Both the position numbers and the translations under genes were made by a program. A model generated the notes under the pieces. The model did no database searches. It saw only the letters and a program-made list of their open reading frames with translations, and was not told where the DNA came from. A stretch of DNA of 64,000 nucleotides from Clostridia bacterium (GTDB taxonomy: Bacteria; Bacillota; Clostridia; Christensenellales; Aristaeellaceae), in contig JAFRQX010000010.1 in assembly GCA_017428385.1 (NCBI GenBank), positions 62,001-126,000 on the forward strand, written 5' to 3'. Positions 17,887-26,753 of the stretch are shown one piece after another. Positions within the stretch are counted from its first letter, which is position 1. Each line of letters opens with the position of its first letter.

Positions 17887-19437
17887 ATGAAACGAATCAT
17901 TGCTCTGTTAATGACGCTGGTAATGGCGGCTGTTTTATTTACTGGCACTTCCATTGCGGAAGCCGAAGAGGAAGCCTTTGCTGAATGGAACCCGGACGCA
18001 CCGGCACTGAAGGCGCTGATTGAATATGTGGAAGCAGTGACGGATGAAGAGTCCCCGGACTATATTCCGCCGGTGGATCGGATCGCCACTTTTGATATGG
18101 ATGGAACGCTCTGCGGAGAACTGTATCCGACCTACCTGGAATACTATCTGCTGGCCCGGCGGATCTTTGCCGATCCGTCCTATGAACCGGATGAGGAGAT
18201 GCTGGAATTCGGGCGGATCCTGCGGGATCACGCGCTGGATAAATCTTTCCCGGATCATATGGACCTGCTGCACGCGGAACACGCGGCAAAAGCCTATGCC
18301 GGCATGACGCTGTCGGAATTTGCCGATTTTGTCACGAACCAGCTGGTGCGGGACGTTGACGGCTTTGAAGGCATGACTTACGCAACGTCCTTCTACCTGC
18401 CCATGATCGAAGTGGTGGAGTACCTGCAGGAAAACGGCTTCAAGGTTTATGTCTGCAGCGGCAGCGACCGGTTCATCTGCCGGACCTTTATTGAAGGGAT
18501 GCTGGATATTCCGTATGAGCAGATCATCGGCATGGATGTGGAGCTGGAAGCGACAAACCAGGGCGATACGGACGGCCTGGATTACGCATTCACCGGGGAT
18601 GACATGCTGATCCGGACGGATAAACTGCTGATCAAGAACCTGAAAACAAACAAGGTGCTTCAGATTGCCCAGGAGATCGGCCGCCAGCCGGTGCTTTCCT
18701 TCGGCAACTCCGGCGGTGATACCAGCATGCATAACTATACAGTGTGCAACAACCAGTATAAGAGCGCGGCTTTCATGCTGATTGCGGATGACGAGGAACG
18801 GGATTACGGCAATACGGAGAAGGCCCAGGGACTGCGGGAAAAGTGGGAAGAGGCCGGATATTATGTGATCTCCATGAAAGACGATTTCCGGACAATCTAC
18901 GGGGATGAGGTGAAGAAGACCGGTACCTTCCACTGGCTGGAGGAGTTTGCGGACAGGGAAGAAACCGGAATCACTGCGGAAAATCCTTATATGCAGTCCG
19001 CAATTGATGAAGCCTATGAAGGAATAACCCATCAGCATGGCGGACCGTTCGGAGCGGTTGTGGTGAAGGACGGGAAGATCGTCGGTCAGGGACATAACCA
19101 GGTGCTGGCCAACAATGATCCTACATGCCACGGTGAAGTGTCAGCGATCAGGGACGCCTGCACAAACCTGGAGACCTATGACCTGACAGGCTGTGAACTG
19201 TACACCACCGGTGAACCCTGTCCCATGTGCCTTTTCGCCTGCATGTGGGCGAATGTTGACCGGGTATACTATGGCTGTACCATTGAGGATAACGCCCTGA
19301 TCGGCTTCCGGGATGAGGCTTTTGACAACCTGATGGGCGGCAGGGATCAGCTGACAGACTACCTGGTCTGTGTGGACCGGGATGCCTGCCTGGAACTGTT
19401 TGGATTATACAATGAGATGTCACATACGCTGTATTGA
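17887..19437 (+). CDS. Exported fusion of a HAD phosphatase and a guanine/cytidine-deaminase-like domain
   Basis: 516 residues. A signal peptide (MKRIIALLMTLVMAAVL, ending near AEA) is followed by a SerB-like HAD domain: FDMDGTL at about 69-75 (motif I), CSGSDRF (motif II) and FGNSGGD at about 271-277 (motif IV). From about 365 a second domain has the zinc-deaminase signature: C/HGE with H415 and E417, and EPCPMC with C445 and C448. Its GGPFGAVVVKDG opening is typical of guanine deaminases. The frame opens at 17839, but TAAGGAGG before ATG 17887 and the signal peptide fix the start. Export of a deaminase is unusual. The substrate is unknown. Confidence 0.8.
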   Translation: MKRIIALLMTLVMAAVLFTGTSIAEAEEEAFAEWNPDAPALKALIEYVEAVTDEESPDYIPPVDRIATFDMDGTLCGELYPTYLEYYLLARRIFADPSYEPDEEMLEFGRILRDHALDKSFPDHMDLLHAEHAAKAYAGMTLSEFADFVTNQLVRDVDGFEGMTYATSFYLPMIEVVEYLQENGFKVYVCSGSDRFICRTFIEGMLDIPYEQIIGMDVELEATNQGDTDGLDYAFTGDDMLIRTDKLLIKNLKTNKVLQIAQEIGRQPVLSFGNSGGDTSMHNYTVCNNQYKSAAFMLIADDEERDYGNTEKAQGLREKWEEAGYYVISMKDDFRTIYGDEVKKTGTFHWLEEFADREETGITAENPYMQSAIDEAYEGITHQHGGPFGAVVVKDGKIVGQGHNQVLANNDPTCHGEVSAIRDACTNLETYDLTGCELYTTGEPCPMCLFACMWANVDRVYYGCTIEDNALIGFRDEAFDNLMGGRDQLTDYLVCVDRDACLELFGLYNEMSHTLY

Positions 19438-19447
19438 GCGCGAATAA

Positions 19448-19924
19448 TCAGTTCTTTCGTGTATAGAGAAAATTGCCTGTCCTGTTCGTCTGGTAGGGAG
19501 TGAGTTCAAAACCGGTTCCGGTTAAGGCACATTCAATCATTGTTTTGGTCAGGCCGGGGACGGTATCGTCCTTCAGGGCTTCAGCAGTATCCATCCAGAT
19601 AACTTCGCTGTTTTCATCTCCGTCGGACCGGGCTTCTCCCTCGACATATTCCACAGCAAAGACAGCGTACCAGTCTTTTGCGCTGAACCGGATACCGATA
19701 AGACGACCGGCTTTGACACGGACGCCGGTTTCCTCCAGGTATTCCCGGATGAGGGCTTCCTCCGGAATTTCCCCGAATTTCACATAGCCGCCGGGGATAA
19801 TCAGCTTACCGTTTCCGTTTCCGTAAGTATGACGGGCAAGGAGTACTTTGTCATCCTTTATACAGACACCCGCAACCGACTGGCTCCAGTTGGTGTTGTT
19901 GATCTCTTCCTGTGTCATAGCCAT
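19448..19924 (-). CDS. Nudix hydrolase
   Basis: 158 residues. A complete Nudix box, starting GGYVKFGEIPEE and ending EYLEETGV, supplies the Mg-binding glutamates that cleave nucleoside-diphosphate-linked substrates. The first residues (MTQEEINNTNWSQSVAG) suit the ADP-ribose or NTP branch, but substrate is open. ATG at 19924 has GGGAGGA six bases upstream; a longer frame would need a TTG start at 19939. It converges on the HAD-deaminase gene with 10 bases between stops. Confidence 0.85.
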   Translation of the reverse strand: MAMTQEEINNTNWSQSVAGVCIKDDKVLLARHTYGNGNGKLIIPGGYVKFGEIPEEALIREYLEETGVRVKAGRLIGIRFSAKDWYAVFAVEYVEGEARSDGDENSEVIWMDTAEALKDDTVPGLTKTMIECALTGTGFELTPYQTNRTGNFLYTRKN

Positions 19925-20095
19925 GGTGCTTCCTCCCAACGTTTATACTATTGCTGAAATCTTGTCAGTCAGCATATCAGAAAACAACCGCAGAGTCAAA
20001 GAAAACAGGGATGTGACGGCTCATATTGCGAAAAAGGGCGTAATACTGCATAATACTGGTTATCATTCCAGCCTGAGACAATAAGGAGCCGGCAA

Positions 20096-20638
20096 ATGAA
20101 AACCTGTATTATCTCTTTCAGTTCAAAGGAAAACGGCAACTGCGCACAGATCGGCAAACTGATCCGGTCAGTGTCTGAGGAAGCAGTGCTGTTTCAGTTT
20201 TCTAATTTTGTGATTCATGCCTGCGGGAAATGCGGATATGAATGTTTCGCAGACCGCAGCAAGTGCCCGTATTACAGCGATATGGAATACCGGTTGCTGG
20301 ACGCAGTTACAAATAGCGACCTGACTTGCTTTATCCTGCCGAATTACTGCGATTATCCCTGCGCAAACTATTTCGTTTTTAACGAAAGAAGCCAGTGCTA
20401 TTTCCAGGGCCATCCTGAACTGCTGGAAGCTTATGAGAAGGTTCCCAAACGCGCCATCGTTGTAAGCAACACAAACGAAGAAAACTTCAGGAACGTACTG
20501 GCTTACCAGTCAAACAAAGAACCGGATATTTTGTTTCTTTCCGCTAAGAAATACGGGAAAGTCAGTATCCGCGGCGATCTGATGACAGATGAAAACGCCG
20601 TCAGGGACGTGACGGCGTTTGTCAGGAAGCCACTGTGA
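20096..20638 (+). CDS. Flavodoxin-fold NAD(P)H oxidoreductase-like protein
   Basis: 180 residues. The start (KTCIISFSSKENGNCAQIGKLI) matches the first strand and phosphate loop of the NADPH-dependent FMN reductase/flavodoxin-like fold, and the Cys-rich CGKCGYECF corresponds to the CxGC(G)xC region of one clostridial branch. Later LPNYCDYPCANYF would shape the flavin site. It probably carries FMN and reduces a small molecule. ATAAGGAG precedes the ATG. It is a single gene. Confidence 0.65.
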   Translation: MKTCIISFSSKENGNCAQIGKLIRSVSEEAVLFQFSNFVIHACGKCGYECFADRSKCPYYSDMEYRLLDAVTNSDLTCFILPNYCDYPCANYFVFNERSQCYFQGHPELLEAYEKVPKRAIVVSNTNEENFRNVLAYQSNKEPDILFLSAKKYGKVSIRGDLMTDENAVRDVTAFVRKPL

Positions 20639-20676
20639 ACATCAGGACCTTTCGTATGCGTCAAATCCGCGGATGA

Positions 20677-21090
20677 TCAGTCCGGCTTATACCGCATGGA
20701 GACGCAGGCTTCTTTGAATCCGCAGCTTTTCCAGAAGGACAGGCCCCTCTCATTCCAGGGGAGCACATCAATATCGATTGTGTCCAGATTCAGATACGCC
20801 ATCAGTTCCTGGAATGCCTGTTTTCCTTTATGCTGCCGGCGGTACGGCCTGTCGATATAGAACTGGCGGAGGTAAACCGGATCGGAGGTGTGCCGGATCA
20901 GCGCATATCCGATGATTTCGCCCTGCTCTGAAAAGAAATAAGCAGAATAATCGCCGGCCAGGAAACCGGCCATCCGGTTCTGCAGTTCTTCAACGCTCAT
21001 GGGGTTATCACTCTGCTCATCCTGGATGAGCATTTTGTTCATGACTGCCAGGCGGGGAATATCTTCCATGCCGCATTTGATGATTTCCAT
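20677..21090 (-). CDS. GNAT family N-acetyltransferase
   Basis: About 137 residues with the GNAT core: a substrate-facing strand GYALIRHTSDPVYLRQFYID, the acetyl-CoA loop (RPYRRQHKGKQAF) and the WNERGLSFWKSCGF C-terminal motif. It transfers acetyl from acetyl-CoA to an amine, target unknown. The frame opens at 21102, but ATG 21090 has GGAG at the right distance and the first does not. It lies 24 bases downstream of the P-loop kinase gene ending at 21115, likely in one operon. Confidence 0.8.
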   Translation of the reverse strand: MEIIKCGMEDIPRLAVMNKMLIQDEQSDNPMSVEELQNRMAGFLAGDYSAYFFSEQGEIIGYALIRHTSDPVYLRQFYIDRPYRRQHKGKQAFQELMAYLNLDTIDIDVLPWNERGLSFWKSCGFKEACVSMRYKPD

Positions 21091-21114
21091 AATAGACTCC
21101 ATAATACGAACTGA

Positions 21115-21639
21115 TTAATCCAGAAGGGAACGGATGGTCTGTTCATAATCCGAATCAATGAGAACCGGCTGCTCGCCTGCACGCGCGCAGCCTTCCCTGT
21201 ATGCCCGGTTTTCCGCACGTACCCGGTCAATTGTACAGGCGGAGTCATCTCCCCGGCATTCAACTTCTGACGCATAGCCTTTGATGGCTTCAAAATGAGT
21301 ATCAATGTACGAATCCGTCATAACCAGGCAGATATAACGGATATACGGCAGATACTCTTCGTCAAAGTCCTGTCGCCAGTTAAAGGGGATATAGCAGCCT
21401 TCCACAATGAGATTCTGCACGTTTTCAACGGCAGTTTTGATCATCTCCCGGACAATCGGCCAGAGATAGTCGGTGAGCTCGTCATCATCCTCCGGCGTCA
21501 GGGCAGAGTTTCCGCTGCGGATGAGGCCCATTTTCAGATGGTCAATGGACAGATAGGGATACTTATATTTTTCCAGCATTCGCTGTGCCAGAACGGTTTT
21601 CCCTGTGTGGGACGCACCCGTGATTATAATGATTGCCAT
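21115..21639 (-). CDS. P-loop NTPase, small-molecule kinase-like
   Basis: About 174 residues. It begins with beta-strand plus Walker A (IIIITGASHTGKT), then LSIDHLKMGLIRSG, a pattern seen in AAA/zeta-toxin and adenylate-kinase-like phosphotransferases. EGCYIPF marks the Walker B strand. It may phosphorylate a small molecule or nucleotide. ATG at 21639 was chosen for its AGGAAGAG site; 42 upstream in-frame codons overlap the previous gene and look non-coding. The start lies inside the run of minus-strand genes. Confidence 0.7.
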   Translation of the reverse strand: MAIIIITGASHTGKTVLAQRMLEKYKYPYLSIDHLKMGLIRSGNSALTPEDDDELTDYLWPIVREMIKTAVENVQNLIVEGCYIPFNWRQDFDEEYLPYIRYICLVMTDSYIDTHFEAIKGYASEVECRGDDSACTIDRVRAENRAYREGCARAGEQPVLIDSDYEQTIRSLLD

Positions 21640-21658
21640 ATCGGACTCTTCCTGCTTT

Positions 21659-22261
21659 TCAGACGCCGAAGCGATATTCTTTTTCTTCCTTATCGTTTGC
21701 TTTGAGATCAAATGTGCTGATGACCCGATCCGCAACTTCGTCCGGTTCCAGATTCGTGTTATCAATCTTCAGATGGTTTTCAAACCAGGTTTCGCCTTCG
21801 TCTGAGTTCAGTTTATACTGTTGATCGCTCCTCAGGATATCTGCCCTGCTCCAGGCAACATCACGCTTGGATGCTTTGCGCTCCATCCGATGCGACGTCT
21901 CATTCCGGGCCAGCCGGGTATCAAGATCCGCGCTGAGCTCAACAAAAATGAAGCGGCCGCCGCTCTGCTCAAACTGACGCTGCAGACTGGTAATGTATTC
22001 CCGTTCTTCCGGCTCATTAAATGCGCAGACATAGGTGAAGATCAGGTCCACATTGTGCTTTACGGCAAGCTCAAAGACTTTTTCACGGATGTCTTCGTTG
22101 AGTTCTTTCTGCGCGGGTGTGGCAAAGCCAAAGATCCTGTCTGACAGCTCAATGCTGTCGTGATTCATCATCATGTTATATTTCAGTTTATCCCTCAGGC
22201 TTTCCGCCACCGTCATTTTTCCGACAGCCTGGGGTCCGCAAACAATGATCAGATTAGCCAT
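21659..22261 (-). CDS. P-loop NTPase, shikimate-kinase-like fold
   Basis: 200 residues. NLIIVCGPQAVGKMTVA is a Walker A strand-loop-helix; a lid-like basic stretch (RMERKASKRDVAWSRAD) and the GETWFENHLKIDNTN segment fit small phosphotransferases. Lys in the loop is kept. The C-terminal DKEEKEYRFGV is charged. Two related but distinct P-loop genes in a row suggests a shared pathway or an old duplication. Substrate cannot be inferred. Confidence 0.7.
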   Translation of the reverse strand: MANLIIVCGPQAVGKMTVAESLRDKLKYNMMMNHDSIELSDRIFGFATPAQKELNEDIREKVFELAVKHNVDLIFTYVCAFNEPEEREYITSLQRQFEQSGGRFIFVELSADLDTRLARNETSHRMERKASKRDVAWSRADILRSDQQYKLNSDEGETWFENHLKIDNTNLEPDEVADRVISTFDLKANDKEEKEYRFGV

Positions 22262-22296
22262 ATATAATATTCTCCATCTCTGTATATTTCAGTAAA

Positions 22297-22989
22297 TCAA
22301 AAATCGGTTTTGACCGAAACCAGTCCGTCATCAGTGCTCTCAATCCGGATGACGAAACTGAATCTGTTCCGGTCGATACACATCCAGAAATCTTTTTCCG
22401 GAAAGACATCCCGAAGCTCCGGATCAAAGAAGTGCCGGCCGCCGCCTGTGCGAAGTGCCTGCAGTCGTTCCTCTATATCCGGCATTGCTTCACCGGTCAG
22501 CAGGCTTTGCAGGTAAAGCGCACAGAGTTCATCTTCCTCCGCAGGGGCAAGCCCTTCCTTTCCCATGCAGACGAGGGTGACGATTTCCGGGTTTCGCTGA
22601 CGGATATAACCGGCGATGGCCTGGGCATTCACGAAACTGCCGGTCAGGATTTCTTCCGCGTGGATGGCATTGGCCACACCCTGGGTTCCGGCACTGGTGG
22701 TATGAATGATCCGCTTTCCCCGGATGATCTCCGGATCAACCGTGGAAGGGGAGTTGCCGAAATCAAAACCATCCAGCTTTAGACCGTGGCGTTCTCCGAT
22801 GAGAATGGCCTCCGGATCTTTTTCGCGCCAGGCAAGGGCGTCCTCAATGGCACCGACCGGACGAATTTCCTCCGCACCCATGGCATAAAGCCAGCACTCC
22901 AGGGAGAAGGCACGGAATACATCAATGATGACAACCAGGCCTTCTGCCTGTCTGGCACCTTCAATCAAATGATTAATCCTGATCTCCAT
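22297..22989 (-). CDS. ComB-like 2-phosphosulfolactate phosphatase family
   Basis: 230 residues. IIDVFRAF near the N-terminus, FGNSPSTV, GKRIIHTTSAGTQG and the FVNAQAIAGYI helix are the conserved blocks of the ComB family. In methanogens ComB dephosphorylates 2-phosphosulfolactate in coenzyme M synthesis. Clostridial members often lie outside any sulfolactate pathway, and no comA or comC is seen nearby, so its substrate here is uncertain. It stands at the head of the minus-strand run 22989 to 20677. Confidence 0.75.
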   Translation of the reverse strand: MEIRINHLIEGARQAEGLVVIIDVFRAFSLECWLYAMGAEEIRPVGAIEDALAWREKDPEAILIGERHGLKLDGFDFGNSPSTVDPEIIRGKRIIHTTSAGTQGVANAIHAEEILTGSFVNAQAIAGYIRQRNPEIVTLVCMGKEGLAPAEEDELCALYLQSLLTGEAMPDIEERLQALRTGGGRHFFDPELRDVFPEKDFWMCIDRNRFSFVIRIESTDDGLVSVKTDF

Positions 22990-23096
22990 TCCTTCACCCC
23001 GCTGTCGCTATACGATCCGATTTATTTGACACATCATACCAAGTTCTGCGTGTTCCGTCAAAGAAATACCATAAAGAAACAATGAAATGCAGTACT

Positions 23097-23116
23097 TTTG
23101 CGTGTTGTTACGCAAA
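23097..23116. repeat. Inverted repeat, possible operator
   Basis: TTTGCGT (23097-23103) and ACGCAAA (23110-23116) with a 6-base gap, 37 bases before the -10 box of the hydrolase gene. The symmetry suits a dimeric repressor or activator. Confidence 0.4.
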
Positions 23117-23152
23117 TAGTGAGATCATGTCACATAAGAAAAGCAAAGCATA

Positions 23153-23161
23153 TGGTATAAT
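23153..23161 (+). promoter_or_regulatory. Extended -10 box for the alpha/beta hydrolase gene
   Basis: TGGTATAAT is a perfect extended -10. No clear -35 is present, which this class tolerates and which fits a regulated promoter. Confidence 0.55.
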
Positions 23162-23239
23162 ACAGACCAGAAAAACGCGAAAAAAGAAAACACAAGCAAC
23201 AAGACTGAAGACTGAAAACAGGGAAGGAGCTGTATAAGG

Positions 23240-24322
23240 TTGAAGGTAAAAAAGCCTGTCAGGAAAAAGATCCTGATTGTCCTGACCTGTGTGCTGGTCC
23301 TGGTGATTGCGGGCGTCTGGATTCTGTCTGAAGTGGAATGCAGCCGCTTTTTTGGCAGACGCTATGAAACAGATAAAGCAACGAGACAGCGCGTCGAATA
23401 CTATGACGGGCTTGAGCGGACGCAATACATCTTCCCTTCTGATAAAGGGCAGAAACTGACAGGCTATCTGTACAAAACCAGTCTGGATCCCAAAGGTATT
23501 ATCATCTTTGCCCACGGGTACGGCGGCGGGCAAAGCTACTATATGAACTGCGCTGATTACTTTACGAAGCATGGCTACTATGTATTTGCTTTTGATGCCA
23601 CGGGAAGCGAAGAGAGCGAAGGTGAATCAACGAGGGGACTCCCGCAGGGCATGATTGACCTGTCATACGCGATATCGTTTGTGGAAGAAAGCGGGAACTT
23701 CCCCAAATTGCCCATCGGACTGTTCGGCCACAGCTGGGGCGGATACTGCGTGAGCGCGGTACTGACACTTCATCCTGAAGTGAAAGCAGTGGTCGCCTGC
23801 TCCGGCTACAACGATTCTCTGGGGATCTTCATCTCTGAAGGAAAGAACATCGCGGGGCCCGCGGTTTACCTGACGCTGCCGTTCCTGAGACTGCATGATT
23901 ACATCAGATTCGGAAAGTATTCCACTGTGACATCTGAAGACGGATTCAACAATACCGACGCCCGGATCATGATTGTCCACAGTATGGATGATACGGTGGT
24001 TCCGGCTGAAATCGGATATGATATCTATTACCGGAATCATAAGGACGATCCGCGGTTTACCTTTGTCTGTTATGAAGACAAGGGACACAGGTATTTCCAT
24101 GAGGTTACGCCCTATGTGACTGAAACGGAAGAAGCTTACCAGCAGTGGCTGAAGACGCTGGATTACGATTATAACAATCCGGCCAACAAAGAACGGCTGG
24201 AGGAGGACAAGATCAAGTATTACCATCTGAACGTGGACGTGAAAAAGTATTGGGAAAACAGAGTGAATACGGAACTGCTGGATAAATTGCTCGCTTTCTA
24301 TGATGAAAGCTTCGCGGAATAA
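23240..24322 (+). CDS. Membrane-tethered alpha/beta hydrolase
   Basis: 360 residues. A basic N-terminus and one hydrophobic span (IVLTCVLVLVIAGVWIL, about 13-29) anchor or export the protein. The hydrolase core follows: oxyanion loop FAHGYGGG (90-97), nucleophile elbow GHSWGG with S165, a later MDD acid near 252 and KGHRYFH histidine near 285. It would be a lipase, esterase or peptidase on the outer face. It starts at TTG 23240; GGAAGGAG is 11 bases upstream, so initiation may be weak. Confidence 0.8.
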   Translation: MKVKKPVRKKILIVLTCVLVLVIAGVWILSEVECSRFFGRRYETDKATRQRVEYYDGLERTQYIFPSDKGQKLTGYLYKTSLDPKGIIIFAHGYGGGQSYYMNCADYFTKHGYYVFAFDATGSEESEGESTRGLPQGMIDLSYAISFVEESGNFPKLPIGLFGHSWGGYCVSAVLTLHPEVKAVVACSGYNDSLGIFISEGKNIAGPAVYLTLPFLRLHDYIRFGKYSTVTSEDGFNNTDARIMIVHSMDDTVVPAEIGYDIYYRNHKDDPRFTFVCYEDKGHRYFHEVTPYVTETEEAYQQWLKTLDYDYNNPANKERLEEDKIKYYHLNVDVKKYWENRVNTELLDKLLAFYDESFAE

Positions 24323-24346
24323 GAAATCGCTCATGGCGATTTTAGT

Positions 24347-24381
24347 GAAAACTGAAGACTTAAGACTTAAAACTTAAAAAT
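24347..24381. repeat. Heptanucleotide tract A
   Basis: Five consecutive 7-base units that grade from GAAAACT and GAAGACT to TAAGACT, TAAAACT and TAAAAAT. Part of the dispersed family described in the findings. Confidence 0.85.
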
Positions 24382-24388
24382 GGTGGAG

Positions 24389-24419
24389 GAAACCGCTTCC
24401 GGAAGGAAGCGGTTTCTTT
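24389..24419 (+). terminator. Terminator of the hydrolase gene
   Basis: Perfect 12-base arms GAAACCGCTTCC (24389-24400) and GGAAGCGGTTTC (24405-24416) with a GGAA loop, followed by TTTG. Confidence 0.75.
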
Positions 24420-24569
24420 GGATTGAAAAAGATGATTGAAGTTATAATAGAAGAATGTAAACGTTGTTGAAAATTATTGTAAAATAGATGTAAAACGGGA
24501 ACAAAGGGCAGGGTATAAACCCTATAATATATGTGATCAGAGAGCGGGATAGGCAGAGGAGGTGGTGTG

Positions 24570-24578
24570 TGATATAAT
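24570..24578 (+). promoter_or_regulatory. Extended -10 promoter before the YczE-like gene
   Basis: TGATATAAT, a perfect extended -10. It falls inside a longer reading frame starting at 24562, which argues that translation begins later, at ATG 24616. Confidence 0.6.
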
Positions 24579-24615
24579 GCTCGCTGTATTCCGGAATACA
24601 GGGAGAGAGACCGTT

Positions 24616-25281
24616 ATGCGCAAGAAGATTGTTATTCAGTGGGGGAGAATCGTACTCGGCCTGCTGGTGTTTGCCTTTGGTGTTCATCTGACGATCTTTG
24701 CCAACATCGGTCTGGCCCCCTGGGATTGTCTCGGGATGGGAATCGCGAAGCATACACCGCTGAATTACGGCCTTTCCATGACGGTTATGGCGCTGATGAT
24801 TCTGGGAATTGACCTGCTGCTGAAGGAGCGGATCGGTTTCGGAACGATTATTGATGCGCTGCTGACCGGCAATTTTGTGCAGATGTTCAACGACCTGAAC
24901 CCGCTGGAAGAGAACAAAAGCACCTGGCTCGGCATTCTGATCATGCTTACCGGTTTTGTGTTTATGGCCCTGGGAATGTGGATCTATATGAAGGGCGAAC
25001 AGTGCTGCGGACCGCGGGATTCCCTGCTGGTCGGCCTGGGCAAACGGCTTCCGAAGGTGCCCATCGGCATGGTGGAAGTATTGCTCTGGGCAGCGGTGCT
25101 GCTGGCCGGCTGGCTGCTGGGCGGACCGATCGGAATCGGAACGCTGATCAGCACCTTCGGCGCCGGGATCGTAATGCAGCTGGTTTACAATCTGCTGAAG
25201 TTTGAGCCCCGGCAGATCCGGCACAGGGATGCATTGAACACAATACGGATTCTTGTTTCCTCACGGACAGAAGGAGTATGA
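24616..25281 (+). CDS. YczE/YyaS/YitT-type membrane protein
   Basis: About 221 residues with five or six membrane spans. The phrases GLAPWDCLGMGIAKHTPL and GPRDSLLVGLGKRLPKVPIGMVE are the two internally repeated signature blocks of the YczE family, whose function is unknown (one Bacillus member affects surfactin production). ATG 24616 was chosen over GTG 24562 because a promoter lies between them and GGGAGAGAG stands close upstream. It overlaps the next gene by the ATGA motif, so the two are co-translated. Confidence 0.8.
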   Translation: MRKKIVIQWGRIVLGLLVFAFGVHLTIFANIGLAPWDCLGMGIAKHTPLNYGLSMTVMALMILGIDLLLKERIGFGTIIDALLTGNFVQMFNDLNPLEENKSTWLGILIMLTGFVFMALGMWIYMKGEQCCGPRDSLLVGLGKRLPKVPIGMVEVLLWAAVLLAGWLLGGPIGIGTLISTFGAGIVMQLVYNLLKFEPRQIRHRDALNTIRILVSSRTEGV

Positions 25282-26675
25282 AAATGAAAAAGCTGATTCT
25301 AAGCCTGACTGCATTGATGCTTGTGCTGTTTATCTGCTTTTCCGTATTTGCGGACAGCAATACACCCGCGGCTGAACTGTATGATTCCCTTGTGAAGACA
25401 CTGTTTTACACGGAGAATGTGACGCTGACAGGCACAGCGAAGTTCTCTCTGGACGGGATCCTGTTCAAAAACGCGGAGATTACGCTGAAACAGGACGGAA
25501 ACCGGACCTTCAGGGAGCTGACGCTCAAAGGCCCCAAACGGGATGGAACAACCCAGAAGAACGGTTATACCATTGTTACGGACGGTACCTCGCTTTACCT
25601 GATGGAGGCAGTTACTCCCGGTGTTTACAGGACGGGCGGGACGACAGAACACACTTCCCTGATTCGCAGATCCATTGAGGCAGAACAGCTGATTGGCCTG
25701 GGCAGGGCCTTGGTCAGTCATGCAGATCTGTTCCTGGGTACGGATACCCTGACGGAAACACCGGAAGGGGATATCCACTTTGAACTGAAGGATAACGTGC
25801 CGGATCTTCTTAACGCAGCGGTGAACAATCTTTTCCAGTTTGCGGCAAGACGATATTTTGATGAGGATTATGACAATGCCTCAGCGGACAACAACACGAG
25901 AATCGACGATTACGAAACCGTTACGCATGGTATCCTCTTTACCGCCAGAACCGTATCGCTGAAGCATGCTTCCGTTACAATAAAACGGGATGAGAACGGT
26001 TTGCTGCAGCATCTGGAAGGCGAGGCTTCCCTGAATGTGGAAACCTGTGCGGAAGGTCTGCGGCAGGTAGATGTCATGTTCCAGGTTAATGTGAAAGATG
26101 CGGGCAAAACGACGGTGAAACGGTTTACACCGGATGATTACGGTGTTGTTTCAGAGTATGAAATGGCAGCTGCAGAACCCAGGAACTTCAGTGACGCAGG
26201 TTTGAATGATGCAGAGTTGAAAGCACTGAAGGGTCTGACCAGCGCGGGCTTTGACAGGAACATGATCGTCTATACAGGATACCATAGCAAGGGAGAGGAA
26301 GGCTGCGTAGTCTCCTTCGGCGGCGCGGAAGGATGGGAAGAAACCTTCCTGCTTACCGCAGATGAAAAGCTGACGGGAATGACCAGTGAAAATGCTGAAT
26401 GGCAGACCGGCTCAGCGGATCAGTTCGCCTTCAATCCGGAAGTGAACAAGGAAACGGATGAAAAGGCAAAGGCGTTCATGACTGCGTTTATCCAGGAAAT
26501 GAATCCGGATGTTCTGAAGACCGTGAAAGAGTTTAAGATGGAATGGCTGTATGAACGGTATGATCATGTATATGCACAGTACATCGGAGAATCGTCGGAT
26601 GTGAACGGCAAGGATGTAACTTTTGTGGTACGGATCAGCCCGGAACTCAGGATTGAATTCTTCTCCTGTGAATGA
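25278..26675 (+). CDS. Secreted protein of unknown function
   Basis: 465 residues. A signal peptide (KKLILSLTALMLVLFICFSVFA) is followed by a long, mostly beta-rich extracytoplasmic region with no cysteine motif, anchor or catalytic signature I can name. The first part (LTGTAKFSLDGILFKNAEITLKQ) resembles outer lipid-carrier-like folds in style only. Its ATG overlaps the stop of the YczE-like gene, so the pair should act together at the envelope. It is closed by a strong terminator. Confidence 0.65.
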   Translation: MKMKKLILSLTALMLVLFICFSVFADSNTPAAELYDSLVKTLFYTENVTLTGTAKFSLDGILFKNAEITLKQDGNRTFRELTLKGPKRDGTTQKNGYTIVTDGTSLYLMEAVTPGVYRTGGTTEHTSLIRRSIEAEQLIGLGRALVSHADLFLGTDTLTETPEGDIHFELKDNVPDLLNAAVNNLFQFAARRYFDEDYDNASADNNTRIDDYETVTHGILFTARTVSLKHASVTIKRDENGLLQHLEGEASLNVETCAEGLRQVDVMFQVNVKDAGKTTVKRFTPDDYGVVSEYEMAAAEPRNFSDAGLNDAELKALKGLTSAGFDRNMIVYTGYHSKGEEGCVVSFGGAEGWEETFLLTADEKLTGMTSENAEWQTGSADQFAFNPEVNKETDEKAKAFMTAFIQEMNPDVLKTVKEFKMEWLYERYDHVYAQYIGESSDVNGKDVTFVVRISPELRIEFFSCE

Positions 26676-26703
26676 TCAATCAGCCGGAACACTTTATAAA
26701 TCA

Positions 26704-26728
26704 ACAGGCCGCAAGGCCTGTTTTTTAT
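26704..26728 (+). terminator. Terminator of the YczE-secreted protein operon
   Basis: Arms ACAGGCC and GGCCTGT around a GCAA loop, then TTTTTT. Confidence 0.85.
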
Positions 26729-26753
26729 TTATTGTAAAAATGACAAAAAATAC

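Noticed and set aside
24562..24615. An earlier GTG start for the YczE-like gene
   Set aside because: A perfect extended -10 promoter lies inside this stretch, so it is more likely untranslated.
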